Shown in pieces: positions 47,802-58,550 of a stretch of DNA of 64,000 bases. The notes under the pieces were generated by a model that saw only the letters and a list, made by a program, of their open reading frames with translations, was not told where the DNA came from and did no database searches. The first letter of the stretch is position 1. Each line of letters begins with the position of its first letter. Position numbers and translations under genes: made by a program. Where the stretch lies: NCBI RefSeq assembly GCF_011405655.1, contig NZ_AP022829.1, positions 2,031,001 through 2,095,000 of the forward strand. The letters run 5' to 3'. The DNA is from Adlercreutzia hattorii. Lineage in GTDB: Bacteria; Actinomycetota; Coriobacteriia; Coriobacteriales; Eggerthellaceae.

Positions 47802-48824
47802 ATGGAAGCGACGCATGATACGAGGACAACGGAAAAGGGGCACGACCTGGACGTGGCGGCCGGCCGCGGCAACGCCGAGTTGGCCCGGCTCTTGCCGCAC
47901 CCGGCCGCCGACGCCAACAAATACACCCGCGGGCATTTGAGCCTCGTGGCTGGATCGGCCGCCTACCCGGGAGCGGCCTGCCTGGCGGCCGCGGCTGGCG
48001 AGCGCGCCGGCGCCGGTTACACCGAGGTGTTCTGCGCGGGGAAATCGATGATCACCGTGCGCGGCTGGCGCCCCTCGCTTGTGGTGCGCGACTGGAGAGC
48101 GTGGAAGCCGGCCAAGGCGCCCGCGCCCCGGCCGGGTCACCCGACCGCCTGCGTCATCGGCTGCGGCTTCGACGCGGCGGAGACGTCCCTCACCTCGCTT
48201 CTTATGGAAACGGTGCGGGGCTGGGAGGCGCCTCTGCTCATCGACGGGGGCGCCCTCGCGCTTCTCGCCAACGCCACCGGATTGCGCCTGGCCCGCGAGC
48301 GGGCCGCGGCCGGGCGCGCGACGCTGCTCACGCCCCACGGCGGCGAGGCGGCGCGCCTGGCCCGAGGCGCGCGGGAGGCCTTGGAAGAGGCCAAGGCTGC
48401 GGCCGCCCGCGGAACACGAGGCCCCCTGGAAGGGCTCGCGGACACCCTATCCGCCGCGGGCCGCGCCACCCTGGCCGAGGCCTCCCCGGCGCCGGCTACC
48501 CTGGCCCGCGCGCTCGCCGAGGCCTACGGCGCCGTTGTGGCCCTCAAGGGCCCGGTGACCTTCATCGCCTCGCCCGACGGCACCGCGGAGATCATGAACC
48601 GGGGCACTTCCGCGCTCGCCAAAGCCGGCACCGGCGACGTGCTCGCCGGAATGATCGGCGCCCTGCTGGCCCAAGGGCTCGACCCTCGCGACGCCGCGGC
48701 CCTCGGTTGCGCCCTGCACGCCGAGGCGGGGCGGACCGCCGCGGCAGCCCTCACCGACATCTGCGTCGCCGCCGAGGACCTCATCACCTACCTTCCCGAC
48801 GCCATCCGCGCCATCGAATCCTAG
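47802..48824 (+). CDS. nnrD: ADP/ATP-dependent NAD(P)H-hydrate dehydratase
   Basis: 340 residues from ATG 47802 (GGAGG about 10 bases upstream). Ribokinase-like NnrD/CARKD: NKYTRGHLSLVAGSAAYPGA, LLIDGGALALL, LLTPHGGEAARL, VVALKGPVTFIASPDG and the nucleotide-site AKAGTGDVLAGMIGALLAQG with the catalytic Asp. It repairs hydrated NAD(P)H. The epimerase domain (NnrE) often fused N-terminally is absent, so it must be elsewhere or missing. Ala-rich and high-GC, as the neighbours. Confidence 0.9.
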   Translation: MEATHDTRTTEKGHDLDVAAGRGNAELARLLPHPAADANKYTRGHLSLVAGSAAYPGAACLAAAAGERAGAGYTEVFCAGKSMITVRGWRPSLVVRDWRAWKPAKAPAPRPGHPTACVIGCGFDAAETSLTSLLMETVRGWEAPLLIDGGALALLANATGLRLARERAAAGRATLLTPHGGEAARLARGAREALEEAKAAAARGTRGPLEGLADTLSAAGRATLAEASPAPATLARALAEAYGAVVALKGPVTFIASPDGTAEIMNRGTSALAKAGTGDVLAGMIGALLAQGLDPRDAAALGCALHAEAGRTAAAALTDICVAAEDLITYLPDAIRAIES

Positions 48825-49023
48825 GAGATTCGGGGGCCCGTACGCCCAGGCCCGCCCGCACGGGGTTCCCTGGACCCACGGCCCCGCCCGCACGGTTCGC
48901 CCCGGCGCCGTTCGCAAGGCACGCCGCGCCTCCCCTATTGACGAGGGTTAATAGCGAATCTCATCGTATTTGCGGCTTCAAGGCTTTATACTGGAATGTC
49001 ATCGAGAGCAGAAAGGGGAGGCC

Positions 49024-51594
49024 GTGCACGCCGTCAAAGTCGACAGCCGCAAGATCATGGCCGCAGGCCTGGTCATCGTTGCCGTCTTCGCCGCCGTCGC
49101 CATCACGGTGAACCTGTTCTACTTGGGGCAGATCCAGTCCCTCGTGCGCAACACCACGACCACCTCGGTCATGGAGCTGGCCACCGCCCGCGCCCGCTAC
49201 CTGGACGAATGCCTCACCTCCGACCAGAACTCCGTGAAAAGTCTCGCCCACTTCATCGCCGACATCACCCCGCAAGAGGCCCGCGACCAGGTGAAGGACT
49301 TCATCTCCACCCACGAGGCCGCCGCCGCCTGGATTCGCTCCAAGGATGGCACCACCTGGTGTTCCTCAAGCGAGACCGACCTGTACGATCCGGCCTTGGA
49401 AGACGAGCTGTTCGGCCCGGCCATGGCCGGCGAGACCGGCTCCTCGGAGATGTACCTCGGCCACGCCGGCGAGCGCCGCATCCTCTTTTACGCCCCCATC
49501 GTCGACGCGCCCGCCACCGCCGGCCCCGGGACGACCACCACACCTGCGGATCCCGATGACGTCCTCGGCGCCGTCTACGTCTCCTACCCCGCCGACGAGC
49601 TGCAGAACTCCTATGGCACTGCCTATTCCAGCGCCGGCGCCACCTTCGTCGTCGACTCCTCCGGCACCATCGTGCTCGACGCCAACCGCGGCGCCGACGA
49701 GGCGGTCCAGGGCAGCCTTTCAGCCCTCATCAACGACAACGCCGACTCGGCCCAGGTCTCCTCGTTGCTCGCCGGCATCGCCTCCGACACCTCCGGCAGC
49801 CTCGTCATGACCCTCGACGGCGCCGACCAGTTCGTCTTCTACACCCCCATCAGCGCCAAGAGCGGCTGGTCGCTCGTGACCATCCTGCCGCTTTCGGTGG
49901 TGGAATCTGACGGCACGCAGATCGTCGGCATCACCAACCAGATGGTGGCCGTGCTCGCCGTGGCCGTGGCCGTGGCGGCGGCGGCCATGGTGGCCCTCAT
50001 GGTGTACCGACGCCGCCGCGAGCACCGCTACGAGCAGTACATCCAAAGCGTGTACTCGGCCATCGGCGCCAACATCGACACCGCCATCTTCATCGTCGAC
50101 CGCAAGGAGCGCCTCATCGAGGCCGTCTTCGAGAACACCCAGGACATCCTCGGCATTCCGGCCCGCGACTTCTTCGTCCCCAACGAGCTGTCGCCCAACG
50201 AGGCCTACACCCACGTGGCCGCCATCGTGCACTCCGGCGCCGGCGACAAGGCGCGCACCTGGGAATTCGAAGCGCACAACCCGGCGCTGGGCCGCTCGCA
50301 GTGGCTGCGCATGACGGCACGGCCCGTAATGCTCGCCGAGCGCGAGAAGACCATCTTCTCACTCACCGACGTCACCGCCGACCACGAGACCCGCGCTCGC
50401 CTCGAGCGCGCCGCCACCGCCGCCGAGGACGCCAACCGCGCCAAAAGCTCGTTCCTCTCCTCCATGAGCCACGACATCCGCACGCCCATGAACGCCATCC
50501 TGGGCTTCTCCACGCTCATCGACCGCGAGACCGACAACCCCGCCCACGTGCGCGACTACAACCGCAAGATCGCCACCTCCGGCCAGCACCTTTTGGGGCT
50601 CATCAACGACGTGCTGGACATGTCGAAGATCGAGGCCGGCAAGACCACCCTGGCGGAAAGCGCCTTCGCCCTTTCCGGCACCGTGGAATCCGTCGAGGCC
50701 ATGATGCGCCAGCAGACCGATGCCAAGAACCAAGTGTTCACGGTGGAAGTGGACAAGGTCGAGCACGATCGGCTCGTCGGCGACGAGGGGCGGCTGCGCC
50801 AGATCCTCATGAACCTTCTCTCCAACGCCATGAAGTACACCCCGGAGGGCGGCCACATCCTCTTCCGCGTCGACGGCTCCGCCAAGCGCCACGGCGAGCT
50901 GCAGCACCTGCGCATCATCGTCCGCGACGACGGCATCAGCATGTCGAAGGACTACCTCGCCACCATCTTCGACTCGTTCACCCGCGAGGAGTCGAGCCTC
51001 ACCAACAAGGTTCAGGGAACGGGCCTCGGCATGGCCATCACGAAGAACCTCGTGGACCTGATGGGAGGCACCATCTCCGTGGAAAGCGAGTTGGGGACGG
51101 GCAGCACCTTCATCGTCGATCTGGACTTCCCGCCGGCCGGCGACGAGTCGGACGGCAGCGAGGGCGGCGACGGAAAGCGAACCGGCGACGCCAGCGGGAC
51201 CGGCGGGAACGCCCTGGCGCACAAGCACGTCCTCGTGGCGGAGGACAACGCCCTGAACGCGGAGGTCATCACCGCCATCCTGAACATCCACGATGCCACC
51301 TGCGAGGTGGCGGCCAACGGCGAGGAGGCCGTGGCGAAGTTCGGGATGAGCGCCCCGGGCACCTTCGACATGATCTTCATGGACGTGCAGATGCCCGTAA
51401 TGAACGGCCACGACGCCGCCCGGGCTATCCGCGCGATGGATCGCCCCGACGCCGGCACCATCCCCATCATCGCCATGACGGCCAACGCCTTCGCCGAGGA
51501 CGAGCGCCAGGCCCTCGCCTGCGGCATGAACGCCCATGTCGCCAAGCCCATCGACGTCCACGCCCTGGAACGCGTCGTAGCCGAGCTGTCGTAA
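49024..51594 (+). CDS. Hybrid sensor histidine kinase with extracellular sensor
   Basis: About 856 residues from GTG 49024 (AAAGGGG 5 bases before). Order: membrane helix (IMAAGLVIVAVFAAVAITVN), a large extracytoplasmic Cache-like domain, second helix (VAVLAVAVAVAAAAMVALMV), a PAS-like domain, HisKA with SSMSHDIRTPMNAILG (phospho-His), HATPase_c (GTGLGMAITKNLVDLMGG) and a C-terminal receiver (DMIFMDVQMPVMNGHDAARA with the phospho-Asp). No DNA-binding partner gene is adjacent, so it may signal through the receiver or a distant regulator. The ligand is unknown. Confidence 0.9.
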   Translation: MHAVKVDSRKIMAAGLVIVAVFAAVAITVNLFYLGQIQSLVRNTTTTSVMELATARARYLDECLTSDQNSVKSLAHFIADITPQEARDQVKDFISTHEAAAAWIRSKDGTTWCSSSETDLYDPALEDELFGPAMAGETGSSEMYLGHAGERRILFYAPIVDAPATAGPGTTTTPADPDDVLGAVYVSYPADELQNSYGTAYSSAGATFVVDSSGTIVLDANRGADEAVQGSLSALINDNADSAQVSSLLAGIASDTSGSLVMTLDGADQFVFYTPISAKSGWSLVTILPLSVVESDGTQIVGITNQMVAVLAVAVAVAAAAMVALMVYRRRREHRYEQYIQSVYSAIGANIDTAIFIVDRKERLIEAVFENTQDILGIPARDFFVPNELSPNEAYTHVAAIVHSGAGDKARTWEFEAHNPALGRSQWLRMTARPVMLAEREKTIFSLTDVTADHETRARLERAATAAEDANRAKSSFLSSMSHDIRTPMNAILGFSTLIDRETDNPAHVRDYNRKIATSGQHLLGLINDVLDMSKIEAGKTTLAESAFALSGTVESVEAMMRQQTDAKNQVFTVEVDKVEHDRLVGDEGRLRQILMNLLSNAMKYTPEGGHILFRVDGSAKRHGELQHLRIIVRDDGISMSKDYLATIFDSFTREESSLTNKVQGTGLGMAITKNLVDLMGGTISVESELGTGSTFIVDLDFPPAGDESDGSEGGDGKRTGDASGTGGNALAHKHVLVAEDNALNAEVITAILNIHDATCEVAANGEEAVAKFGMSAPGTFDMIFMDVQMPVMNGHDAARAIRAMDRPDAGTIPIIAMTANAFAEDERQALACGMNAHVAKPIDVHALERVVAELS

Positions 51595-51762
51595 TAGAAC
51601 TCCTCGCGCGACACATAGGAACCGAGGGCGCGCGTCCCAGCCCCTTTCCCAGACGGGCTTTTCGTGGAAGGCGGCCGGGGACGGCGCCCCTTCGGTACAA
51701 TAGCGAACCGGCAAATGAGTGAGGGCGGCCTCGTGCCGCCCGCTTTCGATAAAGGAGCATCT

Positions 51763-53610
<1,848 letters not shown>

Positions 53611-53689
53611 CTATGAGTCTCTTTCGGCGCCGCGCTCGATCCCGAGGCGGCGCCTTTGCGTATCCCCGATGATCTGAAAGGCAGATGGA

Positions 53690-54241
53690 GTGGCCCGATC
53701 GAAGAAATCCCAAGCCGTCGTCGATGGCGCGCTTGCCATGGACGTGCCCAACGAGGAAGTGGGCCTCGGCGTGGACATCGTGGAAATCGCGCGCATGCGC
53801 AAGATCATCGATCGCTCGCCAGCCTTCGTGGAGAAGGTGTACTCTGCCGCCGAGCGGGCCTATTGCGACTCCCATGCTCACCCCGAAGTGCACTACGCCA
53901 CCCGCTTCGCCGCCAAGGAGGCGGTGCTGAAGGCGCTCGGCACGGGGTTTTCCGAGGGCATCGGCTGGCTCGATGTGGAAGTGCGCCGCACGAGCAAGGG
54001 GCGCCCCTACGTGGTGCTCACCGGGCGCGCCCGCGAAGTGGCCCGGGAGCAGGGCGTGCGGGAGATCCCCCTCTCGCTGTCCTACACCCATACCGACGCC
54101 GTGGCCTGCGCCATGGCCATCACCGAGGAGTCGGTGGCGGCCACCGAGCGGCGGCGCGACCCCATGGAGGAGCTCACCCGCCAGTTCAAGGACGCCCGCG
54201 CCCTGCTGGACGACCTCCCGGGAGCGCCTGCGGCTGGGTAG
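53690..54241 (+). CDS. acpS: Holo-[acyl-carrier-protein] synthase
   Basis: 183 residues from GTG 53690; the core (GLGVDIVEIARMRKI with the metal-binding Asp, RFAAKEAVLKALGTG with the Glu and Lys) is of normal AcpS type. It transfers phosphopantetheine from CoA to apo-ACP. The N-terminal 25 and C-terminal 35 residues exceed the usual 120-130; ATG 53738 would give a more usual N-terminus. It lies 79 bases after glmS on the same strand. The C-terminal charged tail is unusual but not alarming. Confidence 0.92.
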   Translation: MARSKKSQAVVDGALAMDVPNEEVGLGVDIVEIARMRKIIDRSPAFVEKVYSAAERAYCDSHAHPEVHYATRFAAKEAVLKALGTGFSEGIGWLDVEVRRTSKGRPYVVLTGRAREVAREQGVREIPLSLSYTHTDAVACAMAITEESVAATERRRDPMEELTRQFKDARALLDDLPGAPAAG

Positions 54242-54248
54242 AATCCTA

Positions 54249-54273
54249 GGGTGTCACGCAAAGCGCGACACCC
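54249..54273. terminator. Hairpin between convergent acpS and pheT
   Basis: GGGTGTC and GACACCC (54249-54255, 54267-54273) pair, continued by CGC/GCG around an AAA loop after one mismatch. It sits between two converging stops and lacks a long T-run; it may end transcription in both directions weakly. Confidence 0.5.
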
Positions 54274-54314
54274 TCTCCGCACAGCGCCTCGCGCCCCCCT
54301 CGCCCGACTTCTAC

Positions 54315-56765
54315 CTACCCGCGGATCTCGGCTCCGGTGGCTTTCTCCACCTTCGACACGAGCTTGCCGTGGGCGCGCTCCACTTCCTCGCTGGTCAGCG
54401 TGCGGTCGGGGGCGCGGTACACGAGGCTGTAGGCCATGGACTTCTTGCCGGCGCCCACGCGCTCCGCATCGCGGTACACGTCGAACAGCGCCACGGATTC
54501 CAGAAGCTTCCCGCCAGCCGAGGTCATCACCTGGACCATCTTCTCGTGGGGCACGTCCTCGGCCACCACGAAGGCCTGATCCACCGTGACGGCCGGGAAG
54601 GTGGGCACGTCCACGTAGTCGCGGGCCGGACGGGCCGCGCGCACGAGGGCCGCCACGTCCAGCTCGAAGGCCACCACGGGCGGCTCGGCCCCGAAGGCGT
54701 CGACCACGAGCGGATGAACCTCCCCCACCCAGCCGACGACCGCGCCGTTGGCCATCATCTCGGCGGCGCGGCCCGGCTGCAGCTGCGGGGCCTCATCGGC
54801 GGAAAGCGCCCGGAAGCGCACCTTCGGCAGCGCCAGTTCGCGGGCCAAGTTCTCCAGCACGCCCTTGGCGTCGAAGAAGTCGAAGGGCACCGCCGGAGCG
54901 TTCCACGCCCCGTCGCGCATGGAGCCGGCAAGAACCCCGGCGAGCTTCTTGCGCTCCTTGGCTTTCTTGCGGCCCTCGGCAGCGGCGAACACTGTGCCGA
55001 TCTCGTAAAGCTGGATGTTCTTCACGCCGCGGGCCTGGTTGTAGGCCACCGAGCGCAGAAGCCCGGGGATGATGGACTGGCGCATGACCGACATGTCCGC
55101 GTTCAGCGGGTTCAGCAGTTCCACGGCCAGCCCCAGCCCCTCGGCCGGCAGGCGCAGACGCTCGATGTCACCGGGCTCGGCGAAGGAGTAGGTCATGGTC
55201 TCGTTCATGCCCGACGCGCGCAGGGTGTCGTTGATCACACGCACCGTCTCCTGCTCCGGCGTGCGCGCGCCCACGCGCTCGCGGCCGCCGGGCAGCGTCG
55301 GCGGGATGCGATCCATGCCCCACAGGCGCAGCACTTCCTCGTACAGGTCGATCTCACGCTCCAGATCGGGACGGAAGGTGGGCGGCAGCACCGAGAGCAC
55401 AGAGGCGTCGTCAGTGGCCTCCACAGCGCAGCCGAGGCGCACGAGGATGTCCTCGATGAAATCGGCGGGAATGTCGGCCCCCATCATAGCCGTAAAGCGC
55501 GGGATGCGGAAGATGAGCTCCGGACGGGCGGTGGGGAGCTCGTACACGTCCACCACGCCGGGGCGCACCGTGCCCCCGGACACCTCGGCCAGAAGGGCCG
55601 CCGCAGCTTGGGAGACCACTTCGCACAGATGGTCGTCCACGCCGCGCTCGTAGCGCATGGAGGCCTCGGAGATGAGCCCCAAATTGCGGCTCGTGCGGGA
55701 GGTGCGGCCGCGCTCGAAGGCGGCGGATTCCAAAAGCACGCAGGTGGTCTCTTCGGTGACCTCGCTGTTCTCGCCGCCCATGACGCCGGCGAGCGCCACG
55801 GCGCGCTCGGGGGTGGCGATGACCGTCATGTCCTCGGTGAGCGCGCGGTCCTCGCCGTCCAGGGTGACCAGATGCTCGCCGTCGGCGGCGGCGCGCACGA
55901 TGATGTGGGCGCACCCGTCGGCGCTGGCCACTTTCGCGAAGTCGAAGGCATGCAACGGCTGGCCGTAGAGGTACAGGATGTAGTTCGTCACGTCCACGAC
56001 GTTGTTGATGGAACGGCCCCCGGCGGCGGTCACGCGCTCGGCGAGCCATTCGGGCGAGGGCCCCACCTTCACGTTGTCGATGACCCGGGCGGTGTAGCGC
56101 GGGCAGCGCGCGGCATCGGGCACCTCAACGGTGACGGCGCCGGCCACGTCCTCGCCGGCAGTGACGGCGGGCAGCTTCTCCACATCGGCAGCCAGCGGCC
56201 AGGTCACCGGCTGCTGGTACATGGCGCCCACCTCGCGGGCCATGCCCACCATAGACAGACAGTCCGGCCGGTTCGGCGTGATCTCCAGGTCGAGCACGGT
56301 ATCTCCCGCGCCCATGAAGTCCGCCATGGGCTGGCCGACGGGCGCATCTTCGGGCAGCACCCAGATGCCGGAGTGGTCCTGGCCGAGCCCCAGCTCGCGG
56401 CGCGAGCAGCACATGCCGCAGCTTACCACGCCGCGCAGCTTCGATTTCTTGATCTTGAAATCGCCAGGCAGCACCGCGCCCACGAGCGCCACGGGCACCT
56501 TGATGTCCGCCGCGATGTTCGGCGCCCCGCAGACGATCTGCACGGGTTCCTCGGCGCCCACATCCACCGTCACCACGTGCATGTGGTCGGAATCCGGATG
56601 CGGCTCGCAGGTGAGCACGTGTCCCACCACAACGCCCTCGAAGGTCTCGCCGGTCTTCTCCACGCCTTCCACACCCGTGCCCGTCAAATCGAGCCGGTCG
56701 CAGAACGCCTTCAAATCCTCCGGCACCGCCGTATACTCAGAAAGCCACTTCAAAGATACTTTCAT
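54315..56765 (-). CDS. pheT: Phenylalanyl-tRNA synthetase beta subunit
   Basis: 816 residues. The N-terminal MKVSLKWLSEYTAVPEDL, an EMAP-like tRNA-binding domain (VVGHVLTCEPHPDSDHMHVV), B3/B4 editing region (ITPNRPDCLSMVGMAREVG), B5 domain, catalytic-like core and a C-terminal ferredoxin-like anticodon-binding domain (DYVDVPTFPAVTVDQAFVV) are in order. It pairs with pheS to charge tRNA-Phe. It lies 219 bases downstream of pheS, a gap filled by the palindromic element B; both depend on the T-box upstream of pheS. Confidence 0.96.
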   Translation of the reverse strand: MKVSLKWLSEYTAVPEDLKAFCDRLDLTGTGVEGVEKTGETFEGVVVGHVLTCEPHPDSDHMHVVTVDVGAEEPVQIVCGAPNIAADIKVPVALVGAVLPGDFKIKKSKLRGVVSCGMCCSRRELGLGQDHSGIWVLPEDAPVGQPMADFMGAGDTVLDLEITPNRPDCLSMVGMAREVGAMYQQPVTWPLAADVEKLPAVTAGEDVAGAVTVEVPDAARCPRYTARVIDNVKVGPSPEWLAERVTAAGGRSINNVVDVTNYILYLYGQPLHAFDFAKVASADGCAHIIVRAAADGEHLVTLDGEDRALTEDMTVIATPERAVALAGVMGGENSEVTEETTCVLLESAAFERGRTSRTSRNLGLISEASMRYERGVDDHLCEVVSQAAAALLAEVSGGTVRPGVVDVYELPTARPELIFRIPRFTAMMGADIPADFIEDILVRLGCAVEATDDASVLSVLPPTFRPDLEREIDLYEEVLRLWGMDRIPPTLPGGRERVGARTPEQETVRVINDTLRASGMNETMTYSFAEPGDIERLRLPAEGLGLAVELLNPLNADMSVMRQSIIPGLLRSVAYNQARGVKNIQLYEIGTVFAAAEGRKKAKERKKLAGVLAGSMRDGAWNAPAVPFDFFDAKGVLENLARELALPKVRFRALSADEAPQLQPGRAAEMMANGAVVGWVGEVHPLVVDAFGAEPPVVAFELDVAALVRAARPARDYVDVPTFPAVTVDQAFVVAEDVPHEKMVQVMTSAGGKLLESVALFDVYRDAERVGAGKKSMAYSLVYRAPDRTLTSEEVERAHGKLVSKVEKATGAEIRG

Positions 56766-56859
56766 ACTGATTTCTTTCTCTTAATCGCCTGCTTCTTATG
56801 GCAACTAGTTTTCCGACTGCTCACTATCCATTCCCTGCCATGGAAATGTGTAGAGGGAT

Positions 56860-56960
56860 TTCGGGTGGTGCTCACCAAGCGAGTTCCGCAGCGAACGGAA
56901 ATGCCCAGTGGGCATTTCCGCCGAGCGAGGACTGTCTGAGCGACTGAGCACTGCCCGGAA
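56860..56960. repeat. Palindromic intergenic element, copy B
   Basis: Same layout as copy A at 44359-44474. Outer stem 56860-56874 with 56945-56960; inner 11-bp hairpin CGGAAATGCCC-AGT-GGGCATTTCCG (56896-56920). The blocks GCGAGTTCCGCAGCGA and GCGAGGACTGTCTGAGCGA are identical to copy A, while the inner and outer stems differ by paired changes. It lies directly after the pheS stop, within the pheS-pheT gap. Confidence 0.85.
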
Positions 56961-56983
56961 GCCCGACCCCGGCAGAGTCACAG

Positions 56984-58045
56984 CTAGAATTGTCGCAGGA
57001 ACCGCATATCGCCCTCAAGCAGCATGCGCAGATCGGGCACGTCGTACTTCAGGCAGGCGATGCGCTCCACCCCCATGCCGAAGGCAAACCCCGAGTACTC
57101 CTCCGGGTCGATGCCGCTCATGGAAAGCACGTTCGGGTCCACCATGCCGCAGCCCAAGATCTCGATCCATCCGGTGCCCTTGCACATGCGGCAGCCCTCG
57201 CCGTGGCAGATCCCGCAGCTCACGTCCGCCTCGGCCGAAGGCTCCGTGAACGGGAAGTAATGGGCGCGAAAACGCGTCTTGCGCTCGGGCCCGAAGATCT
57301 GCTTGCACACGTAGTCGAGGGTGCCCTTCAGGTCGCCGAAGGTGATGCCGCGATCCACCACGAGTCCCTCGATCTGATGGAACTGCGGCAGATGCGACGG
57401 ATCGGCCACATCGCGGCGGTACACCTTGCCCGGGGCGATCATGTAGATGGGCAAGTCCCAATCCTCCATGACGTGCACCTGCACGCCGGAAGTCTGGGTG
57501 CGCAGCAGCACGTCGGACTCGCCGCGCACCCGCGAGGTGTCGCCGGACAGGTCGTGCACGTAGAAGGTGTCCTGCATGGAACGGCTCGGATGGTCGGCCG
57601 GAGCGTTCAGGGCCGTGAAGTTGTAGTAGTCGGTCTCGATCTCCTCGCCTTCCACCACTTTGTAACCCAGGCCCAAGAAGATATCGGACACCTCGTCGAT
57701 GATGCCGTTGATGAGATGGCGGGTACCCACCTGCTGGGCGCGGCCGGGCAGCGTCACGTCCACGGCCGCCGCCCCCATGGCCGCCTCAAGCTCGGCGGCA
57801 TCGAGCGCCGCCTTGCGGGCGGCCAGCGCCTCTTCCACGTCCACGCGGGCCGCGTTCACGGCCTTGCCCACGCTCGCGCGCTCTTCAGCGGGCACCTGGC
57901 CCATGGATCTCAAGTACCCGGTCAGCGTGCCGGACTTGCCCAGCACCGCCACGCGCACGGCCTCGAGCGCCGCCGACGTGTCCGCTGCGGCGATTTCGGC
58001 CAAGGTGCGCTCGCGCAGCGCCGCCAACTCCTCTGCGATTGCCAT
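56984..58045 (-). CDS. pheS: Phenylalanyl-tRNA synthetase alpha subunit
   Basis: 353 residues. An N-terminal coiled coil precedes the class II core: HLINGIIDEVSDIFLGLGY, DHPSRSMQDTFYV (motif 2 region), LLRTQTSGVQVHVM, SHLPQFHQIEGLVVD, and motif 3 SGFAFGMGVERIACLKYDV. It forms the catalytic half of the alpha2-beta2 enzyme. A CxxC...CxxC-like insert (CGICHGEGCRMCKG) is seen, which some pheS proteins carry as CGxCxGxGC. AGAAAGG precedes ATG 58045. Confidence 0.97.
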   Translation of the reverse strand: MAIAEELAALRERTLAEIAAADTSAALEAVRVAVLGKSGTLTGYLRSMGQVPAEERASVGKAVNAARVDVEEALAARKAALDAAELEAAMGAAAVDVTLPGRAQQVGTRHLINGIIDEVSDIFLGLGYKVVEGEEIETDYYNFTALNAPADHPSRSMQDTFYVHDLSGDTSRVRGESDVLLRTQTSGVQVHVMEDWDLPIYMIAPGKVYRRDVADPSHLPQFHQIEGLVVDRGITFGDLKGTLDYVCKQIFGPERKTRFRAHYFPFTEPSAEADVSCGICHGEGCRMCKGTGWIEILGCGMVDPNVLSMSGIDPEEYSGFAFGMGVERIACLKYDVPDLRMLLEGDMRFLRQF

Positions 58046-58072
58046 AAGGTTCGCCTTTCTTCTCGAGCCAAC

Positions 58073-58396
58073 AAAAAAGAGCCTTCTTCCGTCCCGCCTG
58101 GGGCCGCTTGCGGCTTACCAGGAATCCAAGGACGGGAGAAGGCTCTCGCGGTACCACCTCGGTTGGCAACGCTTCAGCGACCCGAAGGGAATCGCAGTGC
58201 GGCGTCGCCCGCTTGTTCGCGCTCTGTGACGGGAGCACCCGGCACCCCTACTGGTCGCCTCGCCCGTGGGCGTTCGCGTTCGGGAATGCTGCTCGGAAGG
58301 GAATAAGACGCACTCAGAGGGTCGGGCTCTCTCAGCCGGTGAAGCCCTTCTCTGGCGACCGTGACGCGCGTCCGCTGTCTTCGTCATCGCATGTAA
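58073..58396 (-). promoter_or_regulatory. T-box leader of pheST
   Basis: The T-box core AGGTGGTACCGCG is at 58159-58147 (minus strand). It is followed by a long intrinsic terminator: GAGAGCCTTCTCCCGTCC pairs with GACGGAAGAAGGCTC and ends in six U (58078-58073). A Stem I with GCTGAGAGAGCC lies upstream, and a UUC (58303-58301) is a candidate Phe specifier. TATACT (complement of 58403-58408) is the likely -10. Uncharged tRNA-Phe should favour the antiterminator and turn on pheS and pheT. Confidence 0.9.
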
Positions 58397-58550
58397 CGCC
58401 ACAGTATAGCGCACTTCGAGGCGGAGCGAGCGCAGAACTTTCCCGCTCCCGACAGACGGGAAGCGGGCCGCGGGCACGCGGAGGCAGACGAGAAGCGGGC
58501 TCCGACGAGCCGCGAAGAAGCGCAGCGTTCCAGTGGCGCAGCGAGGCGCC

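Noticed and set aside
51595-51762. Possible glmS ribozyme leader
   Set aside because: The segment is short and no ribozyme core pattern could be recognised.
53973-56939. Long plus-strand frame across acpS and opposite pheT
   Set aside because: It is a shadow of acpS and of pheT; no family likeness.
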